The position numbers and the translations under genes were made by a program. Under the pieces are notes generated by a model that was given only the letters and a program-made list of their open reading frames with translations, was not told the DNA's origin and made no database searches. From NCBI GenBank assembly GCA_002733285.1, contig NVVE01000002.1, forward strand, positions 26,228-33,913: a stretch of DNA of 7,686 nucleotides. The letters run 5' to 3'. The stretch comes from Lutibacter sp. (GTDB taxonomy: Bacteria; Bacteroidota; Bacteroidia; Flavobacteriales; Flavobacteriaceae). This document shows positions 1 through 5,805 of the stretch, piece after piece (the stretch's first letter is position 1; the number at the start of each line of letters is the position of its first letter).

Positions 1-1
1 T

Positions 2-24
2 AATAAGTATTAAAATAGCTTATT
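2..24 (-). terminator. Weak AT-rich hairpin over the stop codon of the outer-membrane protein gene
   Basis: AATAAG (2-7) is the exact reverse complement of CTTATT (19-24). The stem can continue inward with TAT/ATA if base 18 bulges, leaving a 4-nt loop. The stop codon of the barrel gene (20-22 read on the minus strand) lies inside one arm. The window ends before any T tract could be seen, so terminator function is only a suggestion; short AT palindromes are also common by chance in such DNA. Confidence 0.25.
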
Positions 25-895
25 TCTTTTTTGAAAAAGTATAGGTAATCCCAACGTTTATTCCAAATGAAGAATAAGGTACTGTTTGGGATAGTTGTTT
101 TTGAGAATCAGTATGACCTAAAGGCAATTCATCAACATATTCTATATCTTTATTAAATATACCTGCTAAAGAGCTTCCTCCAGCTAACAAAATACTTCTT
201 ACTTGATCAATTGATAATGTAGAACCAGGAACTTCTTGCAAAGAAGCATCGAATTCAACAATTTCAGAGGTGTCTCTTGTAACACTAATCCCCATATATT
301 CTAATTCCGCAAAAATATTCAAGTTATTTCCAATTTGATGCTTATACCCCATAGCTCCAATAAACCCTAATGGTAACCTTCCCTTATAGTCTTGTATAAA
401 ATTAATATCTAAATTTGTTGCTATTGGAACTCCTGGTATTGCTCCAGCAGGCAAAGAAAGACTTTCTATAGAACCAACAAGTTCAGTTTTACCACCAACT
501 TTGATCAGCGCTCCAAAACGGCCATATAAATTTTTAGAAAAATTATAAACTACCGAACTTGAAAAACCATAAGCTCTACCTCTGGCGAATAAATCAACAT
601 TAGGTTGGCCAGGTATTCCTTCAACTGACTTAATTGTTTGGTCAGCACCATGTAAGTATCCTAAACCAAATTCAATTCCGAACGTATCGTTAAAAAAATG
701 CCCAACTCGTAATTGAGTATTCAGCCCTTCGCCATAACTTCCATAAGTGTTTTCTACTCCATTCATGGTAGTTTTATCACCAAATTTTACTCCAGCACTA
801 CCCATTGCGTATCCACCACTAGCAGATACATAAATTTGTGCAGACATACTTGTTGCTAAAACCATAGCGAATGTAAATAATAAATATTTTTTCAT
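20..895 (-). CDS. Outer-membrane beta-barrel protein, probably 8-stranded (OmpA/OmpX-like barrel, PF13505-type)
   Basis: The 291-residue product starts with a classic Sec signal peptide: MKK, a hydrophobic stretch to about residue 14, then SMSA before Gln20, so cleavage is expected after Ala19. The mature chain alternates polar and hydrophobic or aromatic residues in about eight stretches (roughly 20-32, 59-67, 71-81, 106-120, 123-132, 171-185, 191-205 and 275-287). The last strand ends in an aromatic (YTF), as outer-membrane proteins recognised by the BAM complex do, although three lysines follow. Loops are uneven: those at about 82-105, 133-170 and especially 206-274 are long and likely face outside. 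There is no C-terminal OmpA peptidoglycan-binding domain. Function is unknown; small barrels of this kind are structural proteins, adhesins or minor channels. The next gene upstream on the same strand is 132 bp away, so separate transcription is likely. The fold call is firm; the strand count is judged by eye. Confidence 0.85.
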   Translation of the reverse strand: MKKYLLFTFAMVLATSMSAQIYVSASGGYAMGSAGVKFGDKTTMNGVENTYGSYGEGLNTQLRVGHFFNDTFGIEFGLGYLHGADQTIKSVEGIPGQPNVDLFARGRAYGFSSSVVYNFSKNLYGRFGALIKVGGKTELVGSIESLSLPAGAIPGVPIATNLDINFIQDYKGRLPLGFIGAMGYKHQIGNNLNIFAELEYMGISVTRDTSEIVEFDASLQEVPGSTLSIDQVRSILLAGGSSLAGIFNKDIEYVDELPLGHTDSQKQLSQTVPYSSFGINVGITYTFSKKK

Positions 896-921
896 GTTTA
901 TATGTTTAGTTAAAATAAGCG

Positions 922-942
922 ACTAAATTACCTTTATTTAGT
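922..942. repeat. Perfect 7-7-7 inverted repeat upstream of the outer-membrane protein gene
   Basis: ACTAAAT (922-928) and ATTTAGT (936-942) are exact reverse complements separated by 7 bases. The element lies 27 bp upstream of the barrel gene's ATG, so it would sit in the 5' leader or promoter. It could be a regulator site or a leader hairpin. A one-mismatch -7-like sequence (TATTTTAG on the minus strand, 954-961) lies just upstream, but no matching -33 element was found. Function is not established. Confidence 0.35.
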
Positions 943-1021
943 GTTTATTTTTACTAAAATATGGGCTATTTTTAAGCTATAATTCATTTATATCAAATGT
1001 GTAAAAAAGGGCATTTATAAA

Positions 1022-1043
1022 TGATATTTAGCTAAAAATATCA
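1022..1043 (-). terminator. Candidate terminator hairpin at the end of the ArsC/Spx-family gene
   Basis: TGATATTT (1022-1029) pairs perfectly with AAATATCA (1036-1043) around a 6-nt loop. The stop codon of the minus-strand gene (1028-1030) overlaps the stem. Reading the minus strand onward, the sequence continues with a short TTTA run and, further on, a run of six T. The stem is AT-only apart from one pair, so it would be weak, but it sits where a terminator is expected between this gene and the barrel gene. Confidence 0.35.
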
Positions 1044-1363
1044 ACTCTTTTTTTGGTATTTCCCACATAAACTTCATTTCCATTAATAATAATTGGACGT
1101 TTTAAGAAAGTGTATTCATCTAATATTAATTGACGGTAATCTTTTTCGATTAAATGCTGGCTTTTTAGATCCATTTGTTTGAATTTTTTGGCTCTTTTAC
1201 TAAATAAAACTTCATAACTGTTGGTCAACTTAACTACTTCTTCTAATTGTTTTACTGTAATTGGTTCAGTTTTTATTTCTTGTAAAATATAACCTGCAAT
1301 ATTCATTTCTTTTACTATTTTTCTGCAAGTATCACATGTTTTTAGGTAATATATTTTTTTCAT
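1028..1363 (-). CDS. ArsC/Spx-family thioredoxin-fold protein (arsenate reductase-like)
   Basis: The 111-residue product opens with a beta strand (KKIYYL) and then Cys10-Asp-Thr-Cys13, the redox or catalytic position of the ArsC/Spx/YffB family. Near the C-terminus, FLKRPIIING (Arg89-Pro90) matches the conserved cis-Pro segment, and EVYVGNTKKRVDIF fits the family's closing strand and helix. The length is typical of the short YffB-like members (about 111-118) and shorter than Spx (about 131). True arsenate reductases use the first Cys with several arginines; the second Cys at +3 resembles Spx, which binds RNA polymerase. No arsenic-resistance genes (arsB, acr3, arsR) are nearby, so arsenate reduction should not be assumed; thiol-dependent reduction or a redox role is equally possible. 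The gene diverges from the DinB gene, with 79 bp between the two start codons. Confidence 0.85.
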   Translation of the reverse strand: MKKIYYLKTCDTCRKIVKEMNIAGYILQEIKTEPITVKQLEEVVKLTNSYEVLFSKRAKKFKQMDLKSQHLIEKDYRQLILDEYTFLKRPIIINGNEVYVGNTKKRVDIFS

Positions 1364-1407
1364 GTTGAATAATTAATTGTTAAAGTAGAATTAACGTCTT
1401 TTTATGC

Positions 1408-1415
1408 TAAATTTG
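1408..1415 (+). promoter_or_regulatory. -7 promoter box of the DinB-family gene
   Basis: TAAATTTG is a perfect match to the Bacteroidota -7 consensus TAnnTTTG. It ends 27 nt before the ATG at 1443, a normal leader length. No good -33 element is found at the usual distance; the nearest TTG (1377-1379) is 28 bp away, longer than normal. The box overlaps the first codons of the longest open frame (ATG at 1404), so that upstream ATG would not be in the transcript. Confidence 0.5.
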
Positions 1416-1442
1416 AATACTATTAATAAAAAAATAACTACC

Positions 1443-1898
1443 ATGCAGCAACATTTTGATACCTTAAAAAAATCTAGACAGCTAACACTCAAAGTAATTA
1501 ATGGTTTAACCATTGAACAATTAAATAAAATACCTGAAGGGTTTAAAAATAATATAGTTTGGAACGTAGCACATTTAGTAGTAACACAACAGTTGCTATG
1601 TTATAAATTAGCTGGTTTGGATTGTTTAGTTTCAGATGAAATGATTGCTAATTTTCAAAAAGGAACTGCTCCTACAGATACAATTTCTGAACCTGAATTT
1701 GAAACTATAAAAGAGCAATTTTTACAACTTCCCACTAAATTAAAAGAAGATTATTCAACTAACATGTTTAAAAATTATAGTGAATATAAAACAAGTGTTG
1801 ATGTAACTTTAAATAGTATAGAAGATGGAATTATTTTTAATTTATACCATGAAGGAATTCACCTTGGCATTATTCTTCAATTAGTGAAATTTGTATAA
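1443..1898 (+). CDS. DinB-superfamily (YfiT/DinB four-helix bundle) metal-binding protein
   Basis: With the start at 1443 the product has 151 residues (MQQHFDTLKKSRQ...), the usual DinB-like length. An in-frame ATG at 1404 would add 13 residues (MLNLNTINKKITT) unlike the family's N-terminus, and a perfect -7 box lies over it, so I prefer 1443. The three metal-ligand histidines of the family are present: His44 in WNVAHL, and His136 and His140 in YHEGIHLG, followed by the typical closing helix (GIILQLVKFV). Helices at about 2-22, 41-59, 84-100 and 121-150 fit a four-helix bundle. Known relatives include thiol transferases using bacillithiol or mycothiol, hydrolases and DNA-damage-induced proteins of unknown role, so the substrate cannot be named. 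It is divergent from the ArsC/Spx-like gene and 143 bp upstream of the cystathionine enzyme gene, which appears to have its own promoter. Confidence 0.85.
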   Translation: MQQHFDTLKKSRQLTLKVINGLTIEQLNKIPEGFKNNIVWNVAHLVVTQQLLCYKLAGLDCLVSDEMIANFQKGTAPTDTISEPEFETIKEQFLQLPTKLKEDYSTNMFKNYSEYKTSVDVTLNSIEDGIIFNLYHEGIHLGIILQLVKFV

Positions 1899-1918
1899 CG
1901 TAAATTTTACTATTATAC
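1893..1918 (+). terminator. Candidate hairpin terminator overlapping the DinB gene stop codon
   Basis: GTATAA (1893-1898, including the TAA stop) pairs with TTATAC (1913-1918). Inside it, GTAA (1900-1903) pairs with TTAC (1907-1910) around a 3-nt loop, with small internal bulges at 1899 and 1911-1912. No T tract follows, so an intrinsic terminator of the usual kind is doubtful; it may protect the 3' end or be chance. Confidence 0.3.
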
Positions 1919-1997
1919 CATTGATGATAGTTGTTTAAATTTTTAAGACAATGGCTTATTGTTGGGGAATTAATTAAAAAGTTAAGCAAGGAATAAG

Positions 1998-2005
1998 TAC
2001 ATTTG
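1998..2005 (+). promoter_or_regulatory. -7 promoter box of the cystathionine gamma-synthase/lyase gene
   Basis: TACATTTG matches TAnnTTTG exactly and ends 36 nt before the ATG at 2042. A clear -33 TTG at the standard 17-23 bp spacing is missing (nearest TTG at 1962-1964). An inverted repeat, CTTATT (1955-1960) and AATAAG (1992-1997), abuts the box and spans the region where RNA polymerase would bind; it may be an operator or chance. The leader is too short to hold a SAM riboswitch. Confidence 0.5.
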
Positions 2006-2041
2006 TAGTCAATTATATTCAGAAATAGCAAATAGTTTAGC

Positions 2042-3187
2042 ATGAAATTTAACACAAAAACAATCCACGGAAACCAGCAACATGACCCAGCAACAGGAGC
2101 GGTAATGCCTCCAATTTATCAAACATCTACTTATGCTCAGGCTTCACCTGGAGATCATAAAGGATATGAATATTCAAGAACTGCAAATCCAACTAGAACT
2201 GCTCTTGAAAAGGCTTTTGCAAGCATTGAAAATGGTGAATATGGATTGGCTTTCGGTTCGGGATTAGCCGCTATTGATTGTGTCATAAAGTTACTAAGCC
2301 CAGGTGATGAAGTTGTTTCAACAAACGATTTGTACGGAGGTTCTTACAGAATATTTACCAAAATATTTGAAAATTATGGTATTAAATTTCATTTTATAGG
2401 AATGGAAAATGCTGATGCAATTGAACGTTATATTTCAGAAAAAACAAAACTTATTTGGGTTGAAACTCCAACCAATCCAATGATGAATATTATTGATATT
2501 GAAGCTGTTTCTAAGGTTGCTAAAAAGCATGGAGTTTTGTTAGCTGTTGACAATACATTTGCAACGCCGTATTTACAAAATCCATTAGATTTAGGCGCTG
2601 ATATAGTAATGCATTCAGCAACAAAATATTTAGGAGGTCATTCTGACGTTGTGATGGGTGCTTTAATGGTAAATGATAAGGAATTAGCAGAAAAGCTTTA
2701 TTTTATTCAAAATTCATGCGGAGCTGTTTGTGGCCCAATGGATAGTTTTTTAGTATTAAGAGGAATTAAAACCTTGCATGTTCGTATGCAACGCCATTGT
2801 GAAAACGGAAAAATAGTAGCTGAATATTTAGCAAAACACCCTAAAATTGAACATGTATATTGGCCTGGTTTTGAAAATCATCCGAACCATGAAATTGCTA
2901 AAAATCAAATGAGAGATTTTGGCGGAATGGTTTCGTTTGTGACCAAAGGAAACAACATTGAAGATGCCTATAAAATAGTTGAAAACTTACAACTATTTAC
3001 GTTGGCTGAATCGCTTGGTGGTGTTGAATCACTGTCCGGGCATCCTGCAAGTATGACACACGCTTCAATACCTAAAGAGGAACGTGAAAAAACAGGAGTT
3101 GTAGATTCTTTAATTCGGTTAAGTGTTGGAATTGAAGATATTGACGATTTAATTGAAGATTTAAAGCAGGCGTTAGGGTTAATTTAA
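2042..3187 (+). CDS. metB: Cystathionine gamma-synthase / gamma-lyase family PLP enzyme
   Basis: The 381-residue protein is a full-length member of the Cys/Met-metabolism PLP family (fold type I). The cofactor lysine is Lys195 in HSATKYLGGHSD; Asp170 in AVDNTFATPY contacts the pyridine nitrogen; ETPTNP (141-146), YEYSRTANPTR (43-52) and SLGGVESL (324-331) are further family signatures. It would act in the cytosol, joining an activated homoserine with cysteine to give cystathionine (transsulfuration toward methionine), or splitting cystathionine to cysteine. Sequence alone separates these poorly, since the protein is close to animal cystathionine gamma-lyase throughout. At the position of the human lyase specificity residue Glu339 this protein has Gly333 (SLSGHP), which leans toward gamma-synthase. 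The product ends in QALGLI, as relatives do. It stands alone and converges with the lipoprotein gene 28 bp downstream. The symbol is given with reserve. Confidence 0.88.
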   Translation: MKFNTKTIHGNQQHDPATGAVMPPIYQTSTYAQASPGDHKGYEYSRTANPTRTALEKAFASIENGEYGLAFGSGLAAIDCVIKLLSPGDEVVSTNDLYGGSYRIFTKIFENYGIKFHFIGMENADAIERYISEKTKLIWVETPTNPMMNIIDIEAVSKVAKKHGVLLAVDNTFATPYLQNPLDLGADIVMHSATKYLGGHSDVVMGALMVNDKELAEKLYFIQNSCGAVCGPMDSFLVLRGIKTLHVRMQRHCENGKIVAEYLAKHPKIEHVYWPGFENHPNHEIAKNQMRDFGGMVSFVTKGNNIEDAYKIVENLQLFTLAESLGGVESLSGHPASMTHASIPKEEREKTGVVDSLIRLSVGIEDIDDLIEDLKQALGLI

Positions 3188-3191
3188 AGAA

Positions 3192-3218
3192 TAATTTTTT
3201 CCTAGCCGCTGAAAATTA
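3192..3218. terminator. Weak bidirectional hairpin between convergent metB and lipoprotein genes
   Basis: TAATTTT (3192-3198) pairs with AAAATTA (3212-3218) around a 13-nt span containing a GC-richer loop (CCTAGCCGCT). It fills nearly all of the 28-bp gap between two convergent genes and includes the lipoprotein gene's stop codon (3216-3218 on the minus strand). A shared terminator is expected here, but neither side has a strong T tract, so confidence is low to moderate. Confidence 0.35.
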
Positions 3219-4814
3219 CTTTAACATAAATGTATAGTTTTCTTCCCAATTAGCTTTTAATTCTAATACCGTATTGAAATATTGAATTTTTTCAGGATAG
3301 ATCTTTTTTAAATAATTTCCTGTATCCCAAACGCCATTGTTGTTATCATCAAAAATGGCTCTAACAATATAGTTTTTAGGAACTAGGTTACTGAAATTTA
3401 GCGTTGTACTTTCTTCGATTCTATTAGAGGAAACTAGTTCGTTTTTTTCAGTTAATAACTCAATAATCATGGGTGAGATTACATTCGATACCGTAATATT
3501 TATAATTCCATAACTCTCAAGAGTTCTGGTCGAAAATTTATACGATAAAGTATCATTTGTATTTTCAAAAATATCAGTGATTGTTTTTGGAAGTACACGC
3601 AAATTATAAGAAGTATTAAGTTCTTTTTCAAAATTGATGAAAAGTTTGGTTTTATAAGCGTCTATTTTTACAGAAAAAGGAATTGAGATAGAATCTTTGT
3701 TTATCAATGTTATTTTTGCAGTATCAAATTGTGTAATTGGGATGCTTGAACTAATTGAAAATGTATCTCTAAGTTCTAATGTTGAAGAAATATTAGTTTT
3801 CAATACAAGTGTATCTTGTTTTGAGGATCGTAGTTTTACAGAAATAGTATCCAAAAAATTAACGTTTTTTACTTCAAAAGAAAGAGAGTCCTTTTCAAGG
3901 TTATTATACCAATAAGTTAAGGTGTCCTTACCTTTTTCAAAAACCAATGCATGCTTAAAATTTGAGGGTGTTTTACCAAGTAGTTTTATGTTTAGATTTT
4001 TACCATTCCCTTCAAAACCAAAAAGGATACGTCCTTTAGAGTTTTCTATTGGTCTTGACAATTTAAAAGGAAGAATTTCTTTGAATAATGTGATAGTTAA
4101 GGATGTATCAGTTGGAATTGTAATGGTATCTTTTATAAAACCTATTTTATCGATTTTAGGATTGTAAATTTTATTGTCATTGACATCTTTTAATGCAATC
4201 AGTAAATATTTACCAGCACGTAAATTTGTAAGATCAAATAATGTGCTATCTAAAGTATTAGAAATGTAACGTGGTTTTTCTTTAAAAATAATTGAGTCCG
4301 TAAAAGAATCGTTATACTCATAAAGCATAACATCAATATCATTTATTGGTTTACTTTCGAGAGATTCTGAAACTTCTCCAGCAAAATTTAAAGAATCAAT
4401 ATAGGTTCCAGTTGAAAAAACATATTTAAAATTTCCTAATTCATTTTCTTCATTATTATCAACAATGCTATTTCCAAAATTAAATGCATAGGTAGTATTA
4501 GAATCTAAGGTGTCTAAGATTACAATTTTAATAAATTTACTCGCTGTTCCTAGAGGTGTTATTATTGGAGCATACTTTTGTGGTGGTGAGATGACTAATT
4601 GTTTAGCTACATCTTTTAATTTAATATACTCATTAAAAGAAATTTTGATTTTTTTAGCTTTAAAATTTATGCTTTTATGATTTGGAGTTGCACTAACTAA
4701 TATTGGAGCAATACTATCTTTTTTCCCACCCGTTGGTCTCCCTATTTTTGCGCAATTAGAAATTAGTATACTAAGTACTACCAATAACAGAACTCTATAA
4801 ACTTTATAAATCAT
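3216..4814 (-). CDS. Lipoprotein with N-terminal Ig-like (Big_5/SbsA-like) domain
   Basis: The 532-residue product has a type II signal peptide: a basic start, hydrophobic residues 8-18, then LISNC with the lipidated Cys21. The residues after Cys (AKIG) lack the acidic surface-export signal described in Flavobacteriia, so a periplasm-facing location is more likely. Residues about 33-137 (DSIAPILVSATPNHKSINF through YVFSTGTYIDSLNFAGEV) fit the Big_5 Ig-like domain, with the typical ISFNEYIKLKD and TTYAFNFGNSIVDNNE segments. Residues about 140-245 look like a prealbumin-like beta domain ending in an Asp/Asn loop (D210-V-N-D-N, D222). After a long beta-rich middle, the C-terminus carries a second such loop (DDNNNGVWDTG, 489-499). 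This architecture is common and uncharacterised in Flavobacteriia; an envelope or extracellular structural role is inference. It follows the comF-like gene by 95 bp on the same strand and may be co-transcribed. Confidence 0.85.
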   Translation of the reverse strand: MIYKVYRVLLLVVLSILISNCAKIGRPTGGKKDSIAPILVSATPNHKSINFKAKKIKISFNEYIKLKDVAKQLVISPPQKYAPIITPLGTASKFIKIVILDTLDSNTTYAFNFGNSIVDNNEENELGNFKYVFSTGTYIDSLNFAGEVSESLESKPINDIDVMLYEYNDSFTDSIIFKEKPRYISNTLDSTLFDLTNLRAGKYLLIALKDVNDNKIYNPKIDKIGFIKDTITIPTDTSLTITLFKEILPFKLSRPIENSKGRILFGFEGNGKNLNIKLLGKTPSNFKHALVFEKGKDTLTYWYNNLEKDSLSFEVKNVNFLDTISVKLRSSKQDTLVLKTNISSTLELRDTFSISSSIPITQFDTAKITLINKDSISIPFSVKIDAYKTKLFINFEKELNTSYNLRVLPKTITDIFENTNDTLSYKFSTRTLESYGIINITVSNVISPMIIELLTEKNELVSSNRIEESTTLNFSNLVPKNYIVRAIFDDNNNGVWDTGNYLKKIYPEKIQYFNTVLELKANWEENYTFMLK

Positions 4815-4841
4815 ATTTTATATATGCGAATAACTATAGTG

Positions 4842-4849
4842 CAAAATAA
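4842..4849 (-). promoter_or_regulatory. Possible -7 box of the lipoprotein gene
   Basis: On the minus strand this reads TTATTTTG, one mismatch from TAnnTTTG. It ends 27 nt upstream of the ATG. A TTG on the minus strand at 4872-4874 lies 22 bp further upstream, within the usual range for the -33 element. This would let the lipoprotein gene be transcribed independently of the comF-like gene. Confidence 0.3.
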
Positions 4850-4909
4850 CAATTATTTTATTTAAAATACTCAAGTTTATAGGGTATTCTATAAGTTTAA
4901 TTATATAGG

Positions 4910-5596
4910 TTATTTAGTATACGCCATACAAGCAATACTTATTTTTATACCTTCTATTTTGGTTAAAGCCTCACAACAAGCTTCAAGGGTTGCGCCTGTT
5001 GTAATAATGTCATCAATTAATAAAATATGTTTGTTTTTTAAGCTGAAATTATGCTGAATTACAAATAACTCCTGCACATTTTTCCATCTATCAAAACGTA
5101 ATTTTTTAGTTTGTGTTTTAGTTGAAGAAATTTTAACTAAAATAGTTTCATCATATGGAATAGCTAGTGTTTTTGCTAAACTTTGCCCAAACGTAGTTAC
5201 CTGATTATAACCTCGTGTTTTTAATTTTTTAAGATGAAGGGGTACTGGGATAATGCAATCTAACTTTTTAAATCGGTCACTTTCAGCTATTTCAGCGCCT
5301 AGCCAATTCCCTACGAATGTACCAACTTGTTGTTGTTTATTGTATTTAAGTTCATGAATTAATTGTTGAACCTTTCCTTTTTTTAAAAAGTAAAATAAAG
5401 CAGTTGCATTTTCAATAAGAATTCTACCATAGAAAGATTTTTCGACTAAATTATCTTCTTCAAAACTAAAATTGGTTAATGGTAAATCATGTCTACAACT
5501 TAAGCAAATAGTAGTTTCATTGTATACCAAATGTTCATGACAACACAAGCAAACCTCAGGAAAGAAAATATTAAAAATATCTTTCAAAAAATTCAT
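4910..5596 (-). CDS. ComF-family phosphoribosyltransferase-like protein
   Basis: The 228-residue product has the standard ComF layout. An N-terminal zinc-ribbon-like region carries C16-x-C18-C19 and C31-x-x-C34. A type I phosphoribosyltransferase fold follows, with the signatures CIIPVPLHLKKLKTRGYNQ (114-132) and the PRPP-binding loop ILLIDDIITTGATL (191-204; acidic pair D195-D196, then TTGAT 199-203). ELKYN (82-86) is another conserved family segment. The length is normal and all expected motifs are intact. In naturally competent bacteria, ComF (GntX in enterobacteria) is needed for DNA uptake, but its substrate is not settled. No other competence gene is in the window, so competence cannot be inferred. 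The symbol is left blank because comF versus gntX usage is not resolvable here. The next gene on its strand, the lipoprotein, begins 95 bp downstream. A 209-bp spacer separates it from the divergent coiled-coil gene. Confidence 0.92.
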   Translation of the reverse strand: MNFLKDIFNIFFPEVCLCCHEHLVYNETTICLSCRHDLPLTNFSFEEDNLVEKSFYGRILIENATALFYFLKKGKVQQLIHELKYNKQQQVGTFVGNWLGAEIAESDRFKKLDCIIPVPLHLKKLKTRGYNQVTTFGQSLAKTLAIPYDETILVKISSTKTQTKKLRFDRWKNVQELFVIQHNFSLKNKHILLIDDIITTGATLEACCEALTKIEGIKISIACMAYTK

Positions 5597-5748
5597 AGCA
5601 GTTCTTTTTTTAAAAATACAACTTTATTCTTCATAACTTAATAAAATTAATACCATAAAATTATTTAAACTAATTATGAATAAGCATTAAACAGCTAGTT
5701 CTTTGTAAAAAATTACCTCAAAAATTCTTTATTAGGCTAATAATAATT

Positions 5749-5756
5749 TATTTTTG
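5749..5756 (+). promoter_or_regulatory. -7 promoter box of the coiled-coil protein gene
   Basis: TATTTTTG is a perfect match to TAnnTTTG and identical to the box before glyS. It ends 49 nt before the ATG at 5806. No TTG sits 17-23 bp upstream. The remainder of the 209-bp spacer (5597-5805) shows no other feature; the best comF-side candidate, TAAAGTTG on the minus strand at 5619-5626, has one mismatch and no -33 partner. Confidence 0.5.
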
Positions 5757-5805
5757 CAATTCACGTTGAATAATAAAGTAAAGAGAATTAATAATTTAAG
5801 AAATA

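Noticed and set aside
1028..1363. Arsenic-resistance locus
   Set aside because: No arsenite transporter, arsR or other ars gene is adjacent, and the CxxC form of the protein fits a Spx/YffB-like role equally well.
1899..2041. Riboswitch (SAM type) ahead of the cystathionine enzyme gene
   Set aside because: Only about 36 nt lie between the -7 box and the ATG, and no SAM-I or SAM-II core pattern is recognisable in the full 143-nt spacer.
1870..2055. 61-codon minus-strand open frame across the DinB end and the metB start
   Set aside because: It is low-complexity in Leu, Asn, Ile and Tyr, overlaps two well-supported genes and the metB promoter, and shows no domain.
3697..3915. 72-codon plus-strand open frame
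   Set aside because: It is wholly antisense to the lipoprotein gene, whose domain structure supports that frame; no start signal or recognisable product.
3922..4167. 81-codon plus-strand open frame
   Set aside because: It is antisense to the lipoprotein gene and shows no family features.
4877..4894. TTATAG/CTATAA hairpin with a 6-nt loop downstream of the comF-like gene, as a terminator
   Set aside because: The 6-bp AT-rich stem has no T tract after it on the minus strand, so it does not argue against comF-lipoprotein co-transcription.
4910..5596. Natural-competence gene cluster
   Set aside because: A ComF-family protein alone is widespread in non-competent bacteria, and no other competence gene is present in the window.
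5597..5805. Hidden small gene or RNA gene in the 209-bp divergent spacer
   Set aside because: Both strands are AT-rich with frequent stops, and there is no tRNA-like structure, strong hairpin or conserved peptide.
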